In this document: positions 8,986 through 17,310 of the stretch, piece by piece | How positions within the stretch are numbered: the stretch's first letter is position 1 | Layout: each line of letters opens with the position of its first letter | Position numbers and translations under genes: made by a program | The notes under the pieces: generated by a model | The model's input: the letters and a program-made list of their open reading frames with translations, nothing else | What the model was told of the DNA's origin: nothing | Databases searched by the model: none | Source: Nitrospira sp. | GTDB lineage: Bacteria > Nitrospirota > Nitrospiria > Nitrospirales > Nitrospiraceae | Assembly (NCBI GenBank): GCA_029194675.1 | Contig: JARFXP010000002.1 | Span: 620,001 to 684,000, forward strand | DNA: 64,000 nucleotides | Direction of reading: 5' to 3'

Positions 8986-9663
8986 TCAGTTAGTGACGAT
9001 GTCGAGTAGCTCAACTTCGAAGACTAAGGTGGCTCCCGGTTTGATGGTCGGCGGCGACCCGCCGTCGCCATAGGCCAGATTGGATGGGCACACCAGACGG
9101 CTCTTTCCTCCGACTTTGATCTGTTGAACTCCCTCTGTCCAACACTTAATAACCTTGTTCAACGGAAATGTCGCCGGTTCCCCTCGCTTGATGGAACTGT
9201 CAAATACTGTTCCATCGGTCAAAGTACCATGGTAATGGACCTTGACCGTATCCGTTGCCTTTGGCGTGGCCCCGGTGCCGGGTTTGATGGTGGTGATGAC
9301 GATCCCTGACTCCGTCTTCGTTGCTCCTTTTTCCGAAGCCGCTTTTGCCGTAAACGCGGCGCCTGCCTTCTTCTCACTCTCGGCTGCGACAGCCACTCGA
9401 GACTGTTGCAGTTGTTGAATTTTGGGCCCGAATGTTTGGAGATCGACTTTTTGAGGGCGCTTCAGTACGCCGTCAGTGATGCCATTTTTGACCATATCGA
9501 GTTCGGTCTCGCTTAAGGCAAAGGTCCCCAATGATTGGCTGATGGCCAACCCAAGTGCGTACAGGGTTTTCTGATCATCACTTACCGGATCTGGAGAGGC
9601 AGCCGATAGCGGGGTTGTGAGAAGGAGAAACCCTATGGCAAAACATAATAGACGAATTCTCAT
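8986..9663 (-). CDS. FKBP-type peptidyl-prolyl isomerase, periplasmic (FkpA/Mip-like)
   Basis: This is a 225-residue protein with a signal peptide (about residues 1-21, TTPLSA-AS). An N-terminal dimerisation region of FKBP_N type spans about residues 28-115 (DDQKTLYALGLAISQSLG). A C-terminal FKBP domain follows: VKVHYHGTLTDGTVFDSS, VIKCWTEGVQQIKVGGKSR, CPSNLAYGDGGSPPTIKPG and LVFEVELLDI. A role in envelope protein folding is inferred from the family. It lies between the MFS gene and tRNA-Ser, all on the minus strand. Confidence 0.92.
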   Translation of the reverse strand: MRIRLLCFAIGFLLLTTPLSAASPDPVSDDQKTLYALGLAISQSLGTFALSETELDMVKNGITDGVLKRPQKVDLQTFGPKIQQLQQSRVAVAAESEKKAGAAFTAKAASEKGATKTESGIVITTIKPGTGATPKATDTVKVHYHGTLTDGTVFDSSIKRGEPATFPLNKVIKCWTEGVQQIKVGGKSRLVCPSNLAYGDGGSPPTIKPGATLVFEVELLDIVTN

Positions 9664-9817
9664 GGGGTAGAGGTCCTTTCTTGTGATGAGGTATGGGCAA
9701 ATGTGGCCCGTAAGAATACGATAGGCTTTCCGATCTCACAACAGAAATCTCACCGAAAACGGCTACCGATCAGCGAGGCGAGTTTCTATGCTTCACGCAA
9801 ATACGAGCCAATGGAAG

Positions 9818-9910
9818 TGGCGGAGAGGGAGGGATTTGAACCCTCGGTAGAGATTTTGTCCCTACGACGGTTTAGCAAACCGTTGCCTTCGGCCACTCGG
9901 CCACCTCTCC
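9818..9910 (-). tRNA. tRNA-Ser (anticodon GCU)
   Basis: Read on the minus strand, the acceptor stem GGAGAGG pairs with CCTCTCC near the 3' end, followed by discriminator G and an encoded CCA. The anticodon arm reads GGTTTGCTAAACCG, giving GCU, which decodes AGC/AGU serine codons. A long variable arm (GTAGGGACAAAATCTCTAC) and the T loop GGTTCAAATCC are present. The 93-nt length is normal for a class II serine tRNA. Confidence 0.95.
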
Positions 9911-10032
9911 ACGTCATGATTAATAGGATCACGCCGCATCCACGGCGGAAAGTGTCGCCAGGGCGGGAGTCACCGACGAGGTGGCATCATACCTCAGCCT
10001 ATGGGAAGCGTACAAGGGAGGAATAATGCTTC

Positions 10033-10531
10033 GGCTAGCCCGTCTTCCGCAGGTAACACGTCTGCAACGAGTTCTTCCACTACGGTAGCTGGACGATTAG
10101 GCCATTGTCGTCACGACCTGTTCGAGTCTCGTGGGTTGGTTGGGGAGCAGCAGCGTCATCCGCTGAAGCCGCCCGGTTCAGGAGGAGGCGGGCGGGAAAG
10201 CAGACGACCGATTGCTTCCCAGCCAATCCGCTCTTCCCGGTCAAGGCCGGGACGCGTCCCGATGGGGGCGCCCCCCCGCTGACGAGGACCGCAGACGGTC
10301 CGAATCGACTCGACCCACAGCCCGCACGCGTCGGCCGTGCCGCCTGGCTTCTTGGTGGGGCGCCGCCCATCCAGGGGGCCGAGTATTGACGGCTGCCCAC
10401 GTCCGGGCAAGGGGGCGGACTGCACGACACGCCCTGGCCTGAAAGCAGGCCCTGAAATCAGGCTGCGTTCACGACAGCAGAAGAGCAAGCGCGTCACTTT
10501 CCCACGGCAAACTGCGGAAGACGGGCTAGCC
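10033..10531. repeat. About 500-bp GC-rich non-coding block bounded by a perfect 20-bp inverted repeat
   Basis: GGCTAGCCCGTCTTCCGCAG at 10033-10052 is matched exactly in inverse at 10512-10531. The imperfect extension continues outward (CTTC on the left, CAGAAG on the right). The interior is strongly GC-rich, with internal hairpin potential (for example GGGGGCGCCCCCC around 10265), and overlapping open frames on both strands, none resembling a known protein. It begins 123 bp upstream of tRNA-Ser. It could be a MITE-like non-autonomous element or a structured RNA gene; no clear target duplication was seen. Confidence 0.55.
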
Positions 10532-10676
10532 CAGAAGATGGCCTTTTCCGGTAGATCCGTTTGGATCATGTCGGCATAGCGGTGGAGCTTTGAGATGCAT
10601 GTGGCGTCAGCTATTCTCACGTTGAGACCATCAGCATGAACTGTGTATGGTGTAGGAATTCATGGGAGATGCTCTG

Positions 10677-11516
10677 ATGCCACTGACCACATACAATCAC
10701 GTTTCCATTCCCTCTTTTATGTACGGCACGGCGTGGAAGAAGGACGCGACAACCAAGTTGGTACTGCAAGCGGTCGAGGCGGGGTTTACCGCCATCGATA
10801 CGGCGAATCAACTCGTCCATTATGATGAAGCAAGGGTCGGGGAGGCACTGTTACAGCTAGCGAAGCAAGGCATCGCCCGCAACAAGCTGTTTCTGCAAAC
10901 GAAGTTCACACCCATCAACGGCCAAGATCATCGCCTTCCATACGACGCGCGAGCAAGCATCACCACGCAGGTGCAACAATCTTTCGCCAGTTCTCTCGAA
11001 CATCTCCATGCGGACTATCTCGACTCGTACGTGTTGCATGGCCCCTATTCACGGCGTGGCCTAGGGGCTGAAGATTGGGAAGTTTGGACCGCGATTGAGT
11101 CCCTCTATGATGCCGGCAAGACGAAGATGATCGGGGTCAGCAACGTCACGGCCGATCAGCTGACCTTGCTCTGCATGAAAGCCAAGCACAAGCCGATGGT
11201 GGTGCAGAACCGCTGCTATGCGGCCTTCGGATGGGACAAGGAGGTTCGGGAGATTTGCCGGACGCACCATATTATCTATCAAGGGTTTTCTCTCCTGACC
11301 GCGAATCGCGATGTGTTCGTCGACCCTGCGATTCGAACAATGGCCGCACGATACCAGGCCACCCTCGCGCAACTCATCTTCCGGTTTGCCATGCAAGTCG
11401 GCATGCTGCCTTTGACCGGCACGACGAATCCTCAGCACATGAAAGAAGACCTGCAATCGGATCAATTCACCCTGCTGTCGGAGGAAGTTGGACAGATCGA
11501 AACCATCGGCCTCTAG
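10677..11516 (+). CDS. Aldo/keto reductase
   Basis: This is a 279-residue NAD(P)H-dependent oxidoreductase of the AKR TIM-barrel family. The catalytic tetrad is visible: Asp in FTAIDTANQ, Tyr in LVHYDEARVG, Lys in FLQTKFTP and His in YVLHGPYS. Later motifs are IGVSNVTADQL, PMVVQNRCYAAFGWD and LPLTGTTNPQHMKEDL. ATG 10677 is preferred because GGGAG (10664-10668) sits 8 nt upstream; ATG 10662 is an alternative. The substrate is unknown. The gene appears monocistronic. Confidence 0.88.
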   Translation: MPLTTYNHVSIPSFMYGTAWKKDATTKLVLQAVEAGFTAIDTANQLVHYDEARVGEALLQLAKQGIARNKLFLQTKFTPINGQDHRLPYDARASITTQVQQSFASSLEHLHADYLDSYVLHGPYSRRGLGAEDWEVWTAIESLYDAGKTKMIGVSNVTADQLTLLCMKAKHKPMVVQNRCYAAFGWDKEVREICRTHHIIYQGFSLLTANRDVFVDPAIRTMAARYQATLAQLIFRFAMQVGMLPLTGTTNPQHMKEDLQSDQFTLLSEEVGQIETIGL

Positions 11517-12061
11517 CGACTATTGGTAAGATCCTCATCAAGTGTATCTATTGTTCCGCCAAAGACGGACAATACAATCAAGCCGTCGCGTTGAAGGGCT
11601 TTTTGTTAAAGCAGCGAGTATCACTTCGACAAAAGCGTCAGCAGGCCACGTCTCAGGAAACGGAGCGCCACGTTGAGCGGGAAGGAAATTGTCACCGCAG
11701 TGCGCTGTGATCGTGGGCGGGACAAACGATGATGGTCTTGACCGACAACTCCATCACCGAGCAAGAAGACCTGGCGTTGCAACGACTGAGGGTCCGGCCA
11801 TGCTTGTCCGAGATCGCGCGAAGGCGCAGCGTCATGGTGAGAAGGCGCCGGCAACCGTGGCATTCACCGGGGAAGCGGACGGCAGAGCAGCACACACCCT
11901 CTTTGCTTTTGCTGTTGCACGATTCAAGGCCTGACCCACCTTGGCGCTTTCTACCGGTCTGCGCCATAGAGAACCAGACTACGGATCTGGGGATTACAGG
12001 GTCAATGAGCTCTTCTTTTTTCATGCGCGATCGTGCGCTGAGTGGCTGAGCATTGAGCAAA
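11517..12061. other. Gene-poor stretch
   Basis: These 545 bp between the aldo/keto reductase and the ICMT-like gene hold short overlapping open frames on both strands with low-complexity, arginine-rich translations and no recognisable domain. The only structured item seen is the REP-like sequence at 11915-11938. It may be a decayed gene, but no family can be named. Confidence 0.5.
11915..11938 (+). repeat. REP-like short repeat, copy A
   Basis: TTGCACGATTCAAGGCCTGA followed by CCCA matches the core GCACGATTCAAGATCTGACC found at 16806 and, inverted, near 20088. Such dispersed intergenic sequences are commonly linked to REP-associated tyrosine transposases; none of those genes is in the window. 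Confidence 0.5.
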
Positions 12062-12523
12062 TCATAGCCATCGGCGGACTGAACGCTTGTACGCTGTAAA
12101 TGCCTCTGAGAATTTGGAAGCTAAGGCCCGTTCCTCGGGTTGTATTTGAAAACGATTCATGTACCACACGAAGAGCGGGAGGATTACGAAGGCCAGTAGG
12201 TGAGAGAGATCAATCGCCCAGCCGACAAGAATCAAGAGGAAGCCCAGGTACATCGGGTTACGGGTGAAGCGGTAGATGCCCGAGGTAACCATCGTCGTGG
12301 TCGCTTCCGGTGTGAGTGGACTGACGGTGGTTTTCATCTGGCGAAACGTCAAGACGCCGGCCAGCACGATCGCGGATCCTACGGTGTAAAAGATAAGGGC
12401 GAACGCCGAACGCCATGGCAGTACGATGGTGAACATAGAATAGGCAGAGGCGACCCACATCAACGCGCCGAACAAGAATACGAGCGCAAGCGGGGGCACT
12501 TTTAGTTCCAGTGCATTGAACAT
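12062..12523 (-). CDS. Isoprenylcysteine carboxyl methyltransferase / PEMT-family membrane protein
   Basis: This is a 153-residue protein with about four hydrophobic helices (residues 10-30, 38-58, 90-108 and 108-125). The family signature SGIYRFTRNPMYLGFLL and the C-terminal EERALASKFSEAFTAYKR block match the ICMT/phospholipid methyltransferase group. Bacterial members are SAM-dependent methyltransferases of mostly unknown substrate at the membrane. Neighbours on the same strand are a lipoprotein and a Sel1 protein, which give no pathway clue. Confidence 0.85.
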   Translation of the reverse strand: MFNALELKVPPLALVFLFGALMWVASAYSMFTIVLPWRSAFALIFYTVGSAIVLAGVLTFRQMKTTVSPLTPEATTTMVTSGIYRFTRNPMYLGFLLILVGWAIDLSHLLAFVILPLFVWYMNRFQIQPEERALASKFSEAFTAYKRSVRRWL

Positions 12524-12550
12524 GTGAGTTGGGAACGAGTAGGAGCTGGC

Positions 12551-13051
12551 TCAACTTGGGCGTTTAGTCATCCCACAGGCCACTTCCCATAGCGCATGGT
12601 TGATACTGGCTGGTTCCACGGGTTTCCCATCGCCTTGTTCGACCAATACCGCATTGTGAGTTCCGGTGCCCATATGCTGAGAGAATTCCGAAGAGGCCAA
12701 TAGCCGAACCCTGTTGTGAGCGCAGTCAAACTCCTTCTGCGTCTTCGTCGAGAAAAACCGGTGAGGGCTCATCATGAACGTCCCAGACGCCGCGTTCCCT
12801 TGCATCCACTTATAGTCTGTCAACTGCCACAGCGTCACGAGAGCTCCGTCTCGGCGAATGGTCTTGGGATTGTAGTACACCATTTCTCGCGATGGGGATT
12901 GGTACGCGCTATCGATGGCTACCCAGGTTTCCCCAGGCGGCATCTCGCCGTATCCCAGGGGTTGACGGACCTGATAACCAGGATCTTTACAGGACGCCAG
13001 GATGAGAAGGAGGACACAGAAAGAAAGGCCGATACCGATAACCTTGTGCAT
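12551..13051 (-). CDS. Lipoprotein of surface-adhesin protein E-like family
   Basis: This is a 166-residue protein with a type II signal peptide; the lipobox LLILASC puts the lipidated cysteine at residue 21. The mature region has the pattern ETWVAIDSAYQSP, MVYYNPKTIRRDGALVTLW, MMSPHRFFSTKTQKEFDCA and NHALWEVACG, with two cysteines that may form a disulphide. This arrangement resembles the surface-adhesin E / bacterial surface lipoprotein family. GAGGG lies 5 nt before the ATG. The function is uncertain. Confidence 0.7.
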   Translation of the reverse strand: MHKVIGIGLSFCVLLLILASCKDPGYQVRQPLGYGEMPPGETWVAIDSAYQSPSREMVYYNPKTIRRDGALVTLWQLTDYKWMQGNAASGTFMMSPHRFFSTKTQKEFDCAHNRVRLLASSEFSQHMGTGTHNAVLVEQGDGKPVEPASINHALWEVACGMTKRPS

Positions 13052-13133
13052 AGATCCCTCGCCAGATGACGCATTCTAGCAAAGGGTGAAGAGGAAGGTA
13101 CAAGGGCTGGTCGCTGCCACACATACCGCGCTC

Positions 13134-13655
13134 CTAGTCGCACTCTTTAAACTGGGACTGCTGACAACGCCGTGCCATCTCCTGCGCCTGCTCGATCTGC
13201 GCTGCAGTCATTTGTGACGTCAGATGGTCTCGGCGCTTCAAGGCTGCCTTCCTCTCATCGCCATTCAACATGGCGGCAGCGACGTGGTACCACATGAGCG
13301 CGCGAACCAAGTCTTTCCGGGCGCCCCGTCCCCTCTCGTACATCAAGCCCAGATTGTTCTGCGGGCCAGCATAGCCCTGCGCCGCTGCCTTGCGAAACCA
13401 CGTCAGTGCCGTTGGGTAGTCCTGTCGGACGCCTCGCCCTGTTTCATGCATCAAGCCCAGATAGAACTGAGCCGATGCCACTCCTTGCTCCGCCAAGGGA
13501 CTGAAGAGCCGGGCCGCTTGTGTATAATCGCCACGCTCATACGCAAATTCCGCCTCCTCGAGGGACGGTGCTGCAACAACGAACTCTGGTCTCGCCCCTG
13601 ACGCGCAGGCCAGAACCAAAAGCATTGCAAAGACACAACGCCATTTCGACATCAT
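13134..13655 (-). CDS. Exported Sel1-repeat protein
   Basis: This is a 173-residue protein. The start at 13655 (MMSKWR) is chosen because it places a signal peptide (AMLLVLACASG) at the N-terminus; the frame extends 24 codons further upstream. It carries Sel1-like repeats: AEFAYERGDYTQAARLFSP, ASAQFYLGLMHETGRGV and PQNNLGLMYERGRGAR. Sel1 repeats mediate protein-protein contact. The C-terminus is a charged helix ending in QQSQFKECD. No partner is evident nearby. Confidence 0.8.
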   Translation of the reverse strand: MMSKWRCVFAMLLVLACASGARPEFVVAAPSLEEAEFAYERGDYTQAARLFSPLAEQGVASAQFYLGLMHETGRGVRQDYPTALTWFRKAAAQGYAGPQNNLGLMYERGRGARKDLVRALMWYHVAAAMLNGDERKAALKRRDHLTSQMTAAQIEQAQEMARRCQQSQFKECD

Positions 13656-13862
13656 CCATTCACCAGGACCTATCGCAACAGGGGAGCATTGCCTCAACGC
13701 TCGGAAGAAAAACAGCGAATAGCTCATTGTACTTTGTGAAATCCGGCGGGTCTATGGATTTGAAGATGGGAAGCATAGTGAGGAGGTGAGACGGAACTTC
13801 TAGCGATTGCCATAGATGACCTCCCCACAGGAAGGAGAGAGCGGCCTCCTGTTAGGATCTTC

Positions 13863-14030
13863 TTAGCGCATGGCAACGGTCTGGGATCCTTGGGCAGACA
13901 GACTCTTTCGGCGATTATTCGAAATGGTGCGGTCGATCATGGCGCCGCAATTGATGCATTTCCATGCATAAAACACGAGAAAGAAATCCGAGAACCGCTC
14001 TAACATCATCATTCCCTTACACTTCGACAT
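13863..14030 (-). CDS. Small zinc-ribbon-like protein
   Basis: This is a 55-residue frame starting at ATG 14030 (MSKCKGMMMLERFSD). It contains a CxxC pair (WKCINCGAMID) followed by TISNNRR. The pattern resembles small two-CxxC zinc ribbons, but the first pair is reduced to a single Cys (MSKCKG where CPKCKG would be expected), so zinc binding may be lost. An upstream start at 14114 would add 28 unsupported residues. It may be a decaying gene. Confidence 0.45.
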   Translation of the reverse strand: MSKCKGMMMLERFSDFFLVFYAWKCINCGAMIDRTISNNRRKSLSAQGSQTVAMR

Positions 14031-14380
14031 CCCATTGATCTTTCCCAGGTGGCTACGTTCACAGCTGATGGCAAAGTTAAGCAAGAGTTGCACCGAATAG
14101 TCCGATTTTGGCATGTCAATAATTTATGATTACGTAATTAACCTTGAGTACATTATGGTCAAATAGTTGACGGCGCAGAGTGGTTTGATTCGTCAATGTT
14201 TGGTCAACTTGTGCGAGAGAAAAGGGCGGAGTCTTTGTTCAAGGTTGTTTCTGGAACGAGAGATCGGCGTCAAGAAAAGACTCTTGAGCCTTTTAGGGCG
14301 TGTCATCAATTAATTTTCTAGGTTCACAAAGCCATCGTGGTGTGATTCACTCCGTCCCAGGCCGAAGGAGGGGCCTGCGG

Positions 14381-14755
14381 ATGGTGAGACGGTACGGGTT
14401 GCGGGATGACCAGTGGGAGAAGATTGAAACCCTGTTGCCTGGGCGTGAAGGCACGGTGGGGGTGACCGCGCAGGACAACCGGCTATTTGTGGAAGCGGTG
14501 TTGTTCCGGTATCGCGCGGGAATCCCGTGGCGGGATCTGCCGGAGCGGTTCGGAGATTTCCGAGTGATCCACACGCGCCATACGCGCTGGAGTCGACGCG
14601 GCGTCTGGCAACGGGTGTTTGCGCGTCTGGCCGAGGATCTCGACAATGAATACGCGATGATCGATTCCACCATCGTCCGTGCCCACCAGCACAGCGCTGG
14701 GGCAAAAGGGGGCACCAAGTGCAGGAAGCCATCGGACGCAGCAAGGGGGGCCTGA
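14381..14755 (+). CDS. IS5-family transposase, N-terminal frame (orfA)
   Basis: This is a 124-residue frame starting at ATG 14381, with AAGGAGGGG about 8 nt upstream. It begins with the DUF4096-type DNA-binding part (YGLRDDQWEKIETLLPGR, LFRYRAGIPWRDLPERFG). It ends with the first catalytic Asp in EYAMIDSTIVRAHQHSAG. The frame diverges after AKGG. The sequence A-AAA-GGG at 14704-14710, read in frame, is a plausible -1 slippery site that would join it to orfB. Confidence 0.9.
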   Translation: MVRRYGLRDDQWEKIETLLPGREGTVGVTAQDNRLFVEAVLFRYRAGIPWRDLPERFGDFRVIHTRHTRWSRRGVWQRVFARLAEDLDNEYAMIDSTIVRAHQHSAGAKGGTKCRKPSDAARGA

Positions 14756-15141
14756 CCACGAAAATCCACGCCACCTGTGACGCGCTGGGTAATCCGACCG
14801 GGTTTCATCTCACCCCAGGACAGGCGCATGATCTGGAGGGCGCCGATGTCTTGCTACCCGGCATTGAGGCGGATACCGTCATCGCCGATAAAGCCTTCGA
14901 TGCCGATGAACGGGTGATTGAACCGCTGCGAAAAGCAGGGAAGACCATCGTCATCCCACCCAAATCCAACAGAACAACCCCACGTGAATACGATCAAGAC
15001 CTCTCCCGAGCCCGCCATCTGATCGAGAACTTTTTCGCGAGACTCAAGCAATTCCGTGCCATCGCCACCCGCTATGATAAACGCGCCGCCAATTTCCTCG
15101 GTGCCATCTATCTCGCTGCTTCGATGACATGGCTTAATTGA
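14719..15141 (+). CDS. IS5-family transposase, C-terminal frame (orfB)
   Basis: This frame is -1 relative to orfA and carries the rest of the DDE catalytic domain: GRSKGGLTTKIHATCDALGN, the second Asp in VIADKAFDAD, and Glu in LIENFFARLKQFRAIATRYD. It lacks its own convincing start or ribosome-binding site; ATG 14719 is only the first ATG. It is most likely expressed as an orfAB fusion through frameshifting around 14704-14712. Confidence 0.88.
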   Translation: MQEAIGRSKGGLTTKIHATCDALGNPTGFHLTPGQAHDLEGADVLLPGIEADTVIADKAFDADERVIEPLRKAGKTIVIPPKSNRTTPREYDQDLSRARHLIENFFARLKQFRAIATRYDKRAANFLGAIYLAASMTWLN

Positions 15142-15209
15142 TGACACGCCCTAATATCTCATGCCTGCCCTCCATCCAACCTTCGTTTGGTTAAATTGTC
15201 TTCTGGCCC

Positions 15210-15677
15210 TTATCGACTTGACCAGGATTGGATCGGCACGGTGGAGATGGCATTTTGTGGCGAGCCCTCGATCACTCGATCGCTATAGGCGAGATAAATG
15301 TAGGTCTGGCGTTTCTTGTCGAAAAATCGGACAACTTGTAGGGTCTTAAAAATCAGGGATCGACTCTCACTGAATACCTTTTCCCCTTCTTTCGGCGCAC
15401 CCACAACGCGAATGGGACCGACTTGACGACAGGCCAGTGAGGCATCGGAGGTTTCCTCTGCCAATCCGACCATACCTTTAAAGCCACCTTTTTTTGATCG
15501 ACTCAGATAACACGTGATGCCTTCAATCTTTGGGTCGTCAAACGCTTCAACCACAATTTTGTGATCCGGACCCAACCATTTGAATTCTGTATCGACACTC
15601 CCAACTTCCTCAGCATGACTTGCCGAAACGATCGTGGCGCAGCAGAGTAACGTGGTTACGAATATGGTTTTCTTCAT
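15210..15677 (-). CDS. creA: CreA family periplasmic protein
   Basis: This is a 155-residue protein with a signal peptide (SASHA-EE, about residue 22). The mature sequence follows the CreA pattern closely: [78 protein letters not shown] and [16 protein letters not shown]. CreA is widely conserved with no established function. A GGAGA site precedes the ATG. Its 3' end lies 56 bp from the insertion sequence. Confidence 0.93.
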   Translation of the reverse strand: MKKTIFVTTLLCCATIVSASHAEEVGSVDTEFKWLGPDHKIVVEAFDDPKIEGITCYLSRSKKGGFKGMVGLAEETSDASLACRQVGPIRVVGAPKEGEKVFSESRSLIFKTLQVVRFFDKKRQTYIYLAYSDRVIEGSPQNAISTVPIQSWSSR

Positions 15678-16003
15678 CTGCTTATTCTCCTCTCATGGTT
15701 TAGCTTTATCTCCAGGTAACATATAGCTTGGGGTATGCTTGAACACAAGGGCTTCTGACGCGGGCCGCCCTGGCGACGTGAAAGAAATAGCAGTCGAGCG
15801 AAGCTAAAGCATTCCCGTCATTGTTCTACCGAACATAGCCTTGCAGAGCAGTTCGAGTGCGGGGAACTACGGCGGGAGCTATGGCATCTGCTGGGGGTGC
15901 CGGAGGGCAAGACCGGCCCTCGATTTCTCGACTAACAAGTCAATCCGCTTGTCTACCCCTATTACTGTGACACATAGTTCTCTCCTCACTCGCGGGTGTG
16001 GAC
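15678..16003. other. Intergenic region with no supported gene
   Basis: These 326 bp separate the divergently placed creA start and the end of a lipoprotein gene. One open frame ends with GELRRELWHLLGVPEGKTGP but has no start and no recognised family. No promoter or terminator was clear apart from a ribosome-binding site for creA. Confidence 0.5.
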
Positions 16004-16612
16004 CTAGCGATTCGGTGCGGGGGTGCTCTGGCCAGCTGTGCATGCCAGGTGTGAGGGAATCTCAAGCTGCCCGGATGAGCGGAAGCCCCACGCGGTGGCA
16101 AGGGCTTGGCAAGTCAGGTTCTGAACAGTCTGGTCGTTACGTTCGACGCAGTGCGGGTAATGGGCGTTGCCCCGCAGGACGCTCCCTCCGCGTTCCACCG
16201 AAAGGCCTCGCACATCGACAGTGATATTGAAGAGTGCGCCGCAGTTCGCCTGGATCAATGCCTCTTCCTTCAGTTCTTCCCGCTCCAGCATGAGCACGAA
16301 CTCTGCCTTCGCCTCTGTCGCGACCGCAAGCGCCGCCTGGCGATCCGATGAGCGGTGGGGAATCTGAGGGAACATCAGAATGTGTGAATAGTGATGAGAC
16401 CGGAGCCATTCGTCAGCCACGCGGGCGAGGAGAGGATCTCCCCAGATAAGGATGCGCTGTCGCTCACTGGGCAAAAGCGTATGGGAGCCGTTGGTGATTG
16501 GAAAGTGGACGCCGGAGGGAGGTGGTGTAGAGGAGCATCCTTCCAGAAGGAGCAGGATGGAGAGGAGGCACGCGACGGTGATGGCCGAGCCGATGCGATA
16601 CTGTCGTCCCAC
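16004..16612 (-). CDS. Hypothetical lipoprotein
   Basis: This is a 202-residue protein with a type II signal peptide; the lipobox LLLEGC makes Cys26 the lipidated residue. The mature part contains ILIWGDPLLARVADEWLRSH, AKAEFVLMLEREELKEEA and NITVDVRGLSVERGGSVLRG, suggesting a mixed alpha/beta envelope domain. Three further cysteines (NCGALF, HCVER, LTCQAL) may form disulphides. No family is recognised. Confidence 0.65.
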   Translation of the reverse strand: MGRQYRIGSAITVACLLSILLLLEGCSSTPPPSGVHFPITNGSHTLLPSERQRILIWGDPLLARVADEWLRSHHYSHILMFPQIPHRSSDRQAALAVATEAKAEFVLMLEREELKEEALIQANCGALFNITVDVRGLSVERGGSVLRGNAHYPHCVERNDQTVQNLTCQALATAWGFRSSGQLEIPSHLACTAGQSTPAPNR

Positions 16613-17310
16613 AGCCTGAAATTATAACAAACGAGAAGGGCGGTGAAGGTGATCGAGAGGGTAAGGGAGACTCGGCTATGTGGATTCACGGAACCGGGCC
16701 AGCTCCGGCGACCCCTTTTCGTACTCGTGTTTCGCAGGGGAAACAGGACCAGAGGCCATGGCATCTTCGGGTGGCGCGGACGGCAAGATCCAAGCTGCAT
16801 CCGGCTGCACGATTCAAGATCTGACCCCATTACTTTTGACCCCATTACTTTCTTACGAACTTCTTGAACGACTTCAGGAACAGAACGCTCGACAAAACGA
16901 GGGCAAGGAGTGGGTGCGGATGGAGTCGTTGATCTTCGTGGCTGAGCGACTCGAACAACTCGTAACGGCGATTAACCTCCAACTGTCCAACTACAACGCA
17001 CTACCAGCATTTCCAGGCAAGCCGACCAGAACAACGGATCTGGCCTACACGGACACGCAGGCTCCGCCACCGAAGCACGCGGTGGTGGATCGGCCACCGG
17101 CTGGCGTGTCGAGTTTTCAGTAAGTGGGCGCTGTGCAGTCCCCAGGGAGCGGTGAACAAGGTGATGTGTCATAGATGTGTGGAGCTACTATTTCGTGCGC
17201 AGTTCCCGACATACGAATCCCACTCTTTGTCCTGCGAGTAGATCCTCTTAGCTCAAATCTGTAAAATCCCACCCTGACCGTACGGCGCCACCTCTGAGGC
17301 CTGGTGTTGC
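16613..17310. other. Intergenic region upstream of the TIR gene
   Basis: These 698 bp hold REP-like copy B (16805-16851) and a plus-strand frame reaching 17123. Its C-terminal half (LLERLQEQNARQNEGKEWV, then LERLEQLVTAINLQL-like text) looks helical, but its start would cross the repeat. It could be a small hypothetical gene beginning after the repeat or a remnant. No domain is recognised. Confidence 0.45.
16805..16851 (+). repeat. REP-like short repeat, copy B, with tandem 15-mers
   Basis: CTGCACGATTCAAGATCTGA starts the copy. It ends with two tandem units of TGACCCCATTACTTT (16822-16836 and 16837-16851). Same orientation as copy A and inverted relative to copy C, so copies B and C bracket the TIR gene. 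Confidence 0.6.

Larger units (their letters stand above)
14296..15151 (+). mobile_element. IS5-family (IS427-group-like) insertion sequence, intact
   Basis: This is an 856-bp element. The ends GGGCGTGTCATCAATTA (from 14296) and TAATTGATGACACGCCC (ending 15151) are perfect inverted repeats, flanked by TA on both sides (14294-14295 and 15152-15153), the expected target duplication. It contains two overlapping transposase frames joined by a probable -1 frameshift. Its size and organisation fit the IS427 group. Nothing indicates decay, so it may be active. Confidence 0.93.

Noticed and set aside
10156..10620. Minus-strand frame of 154 codons across the inverted-repeat element
   Set aside because: Proline/arginine/glycine-rich translation typical of GC-rich shadow frames; an equally long frame exists on the other strand.
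15840..16800. Weak similarity between the GELRRELWHLL-type stretch near 15850 and the sequence near 16735
   Set aside because: Only short matching blocks (ATGGCATCT, GGCAAGA) with gaps; could be decayed copies of one repeat but not strong enough to claim.
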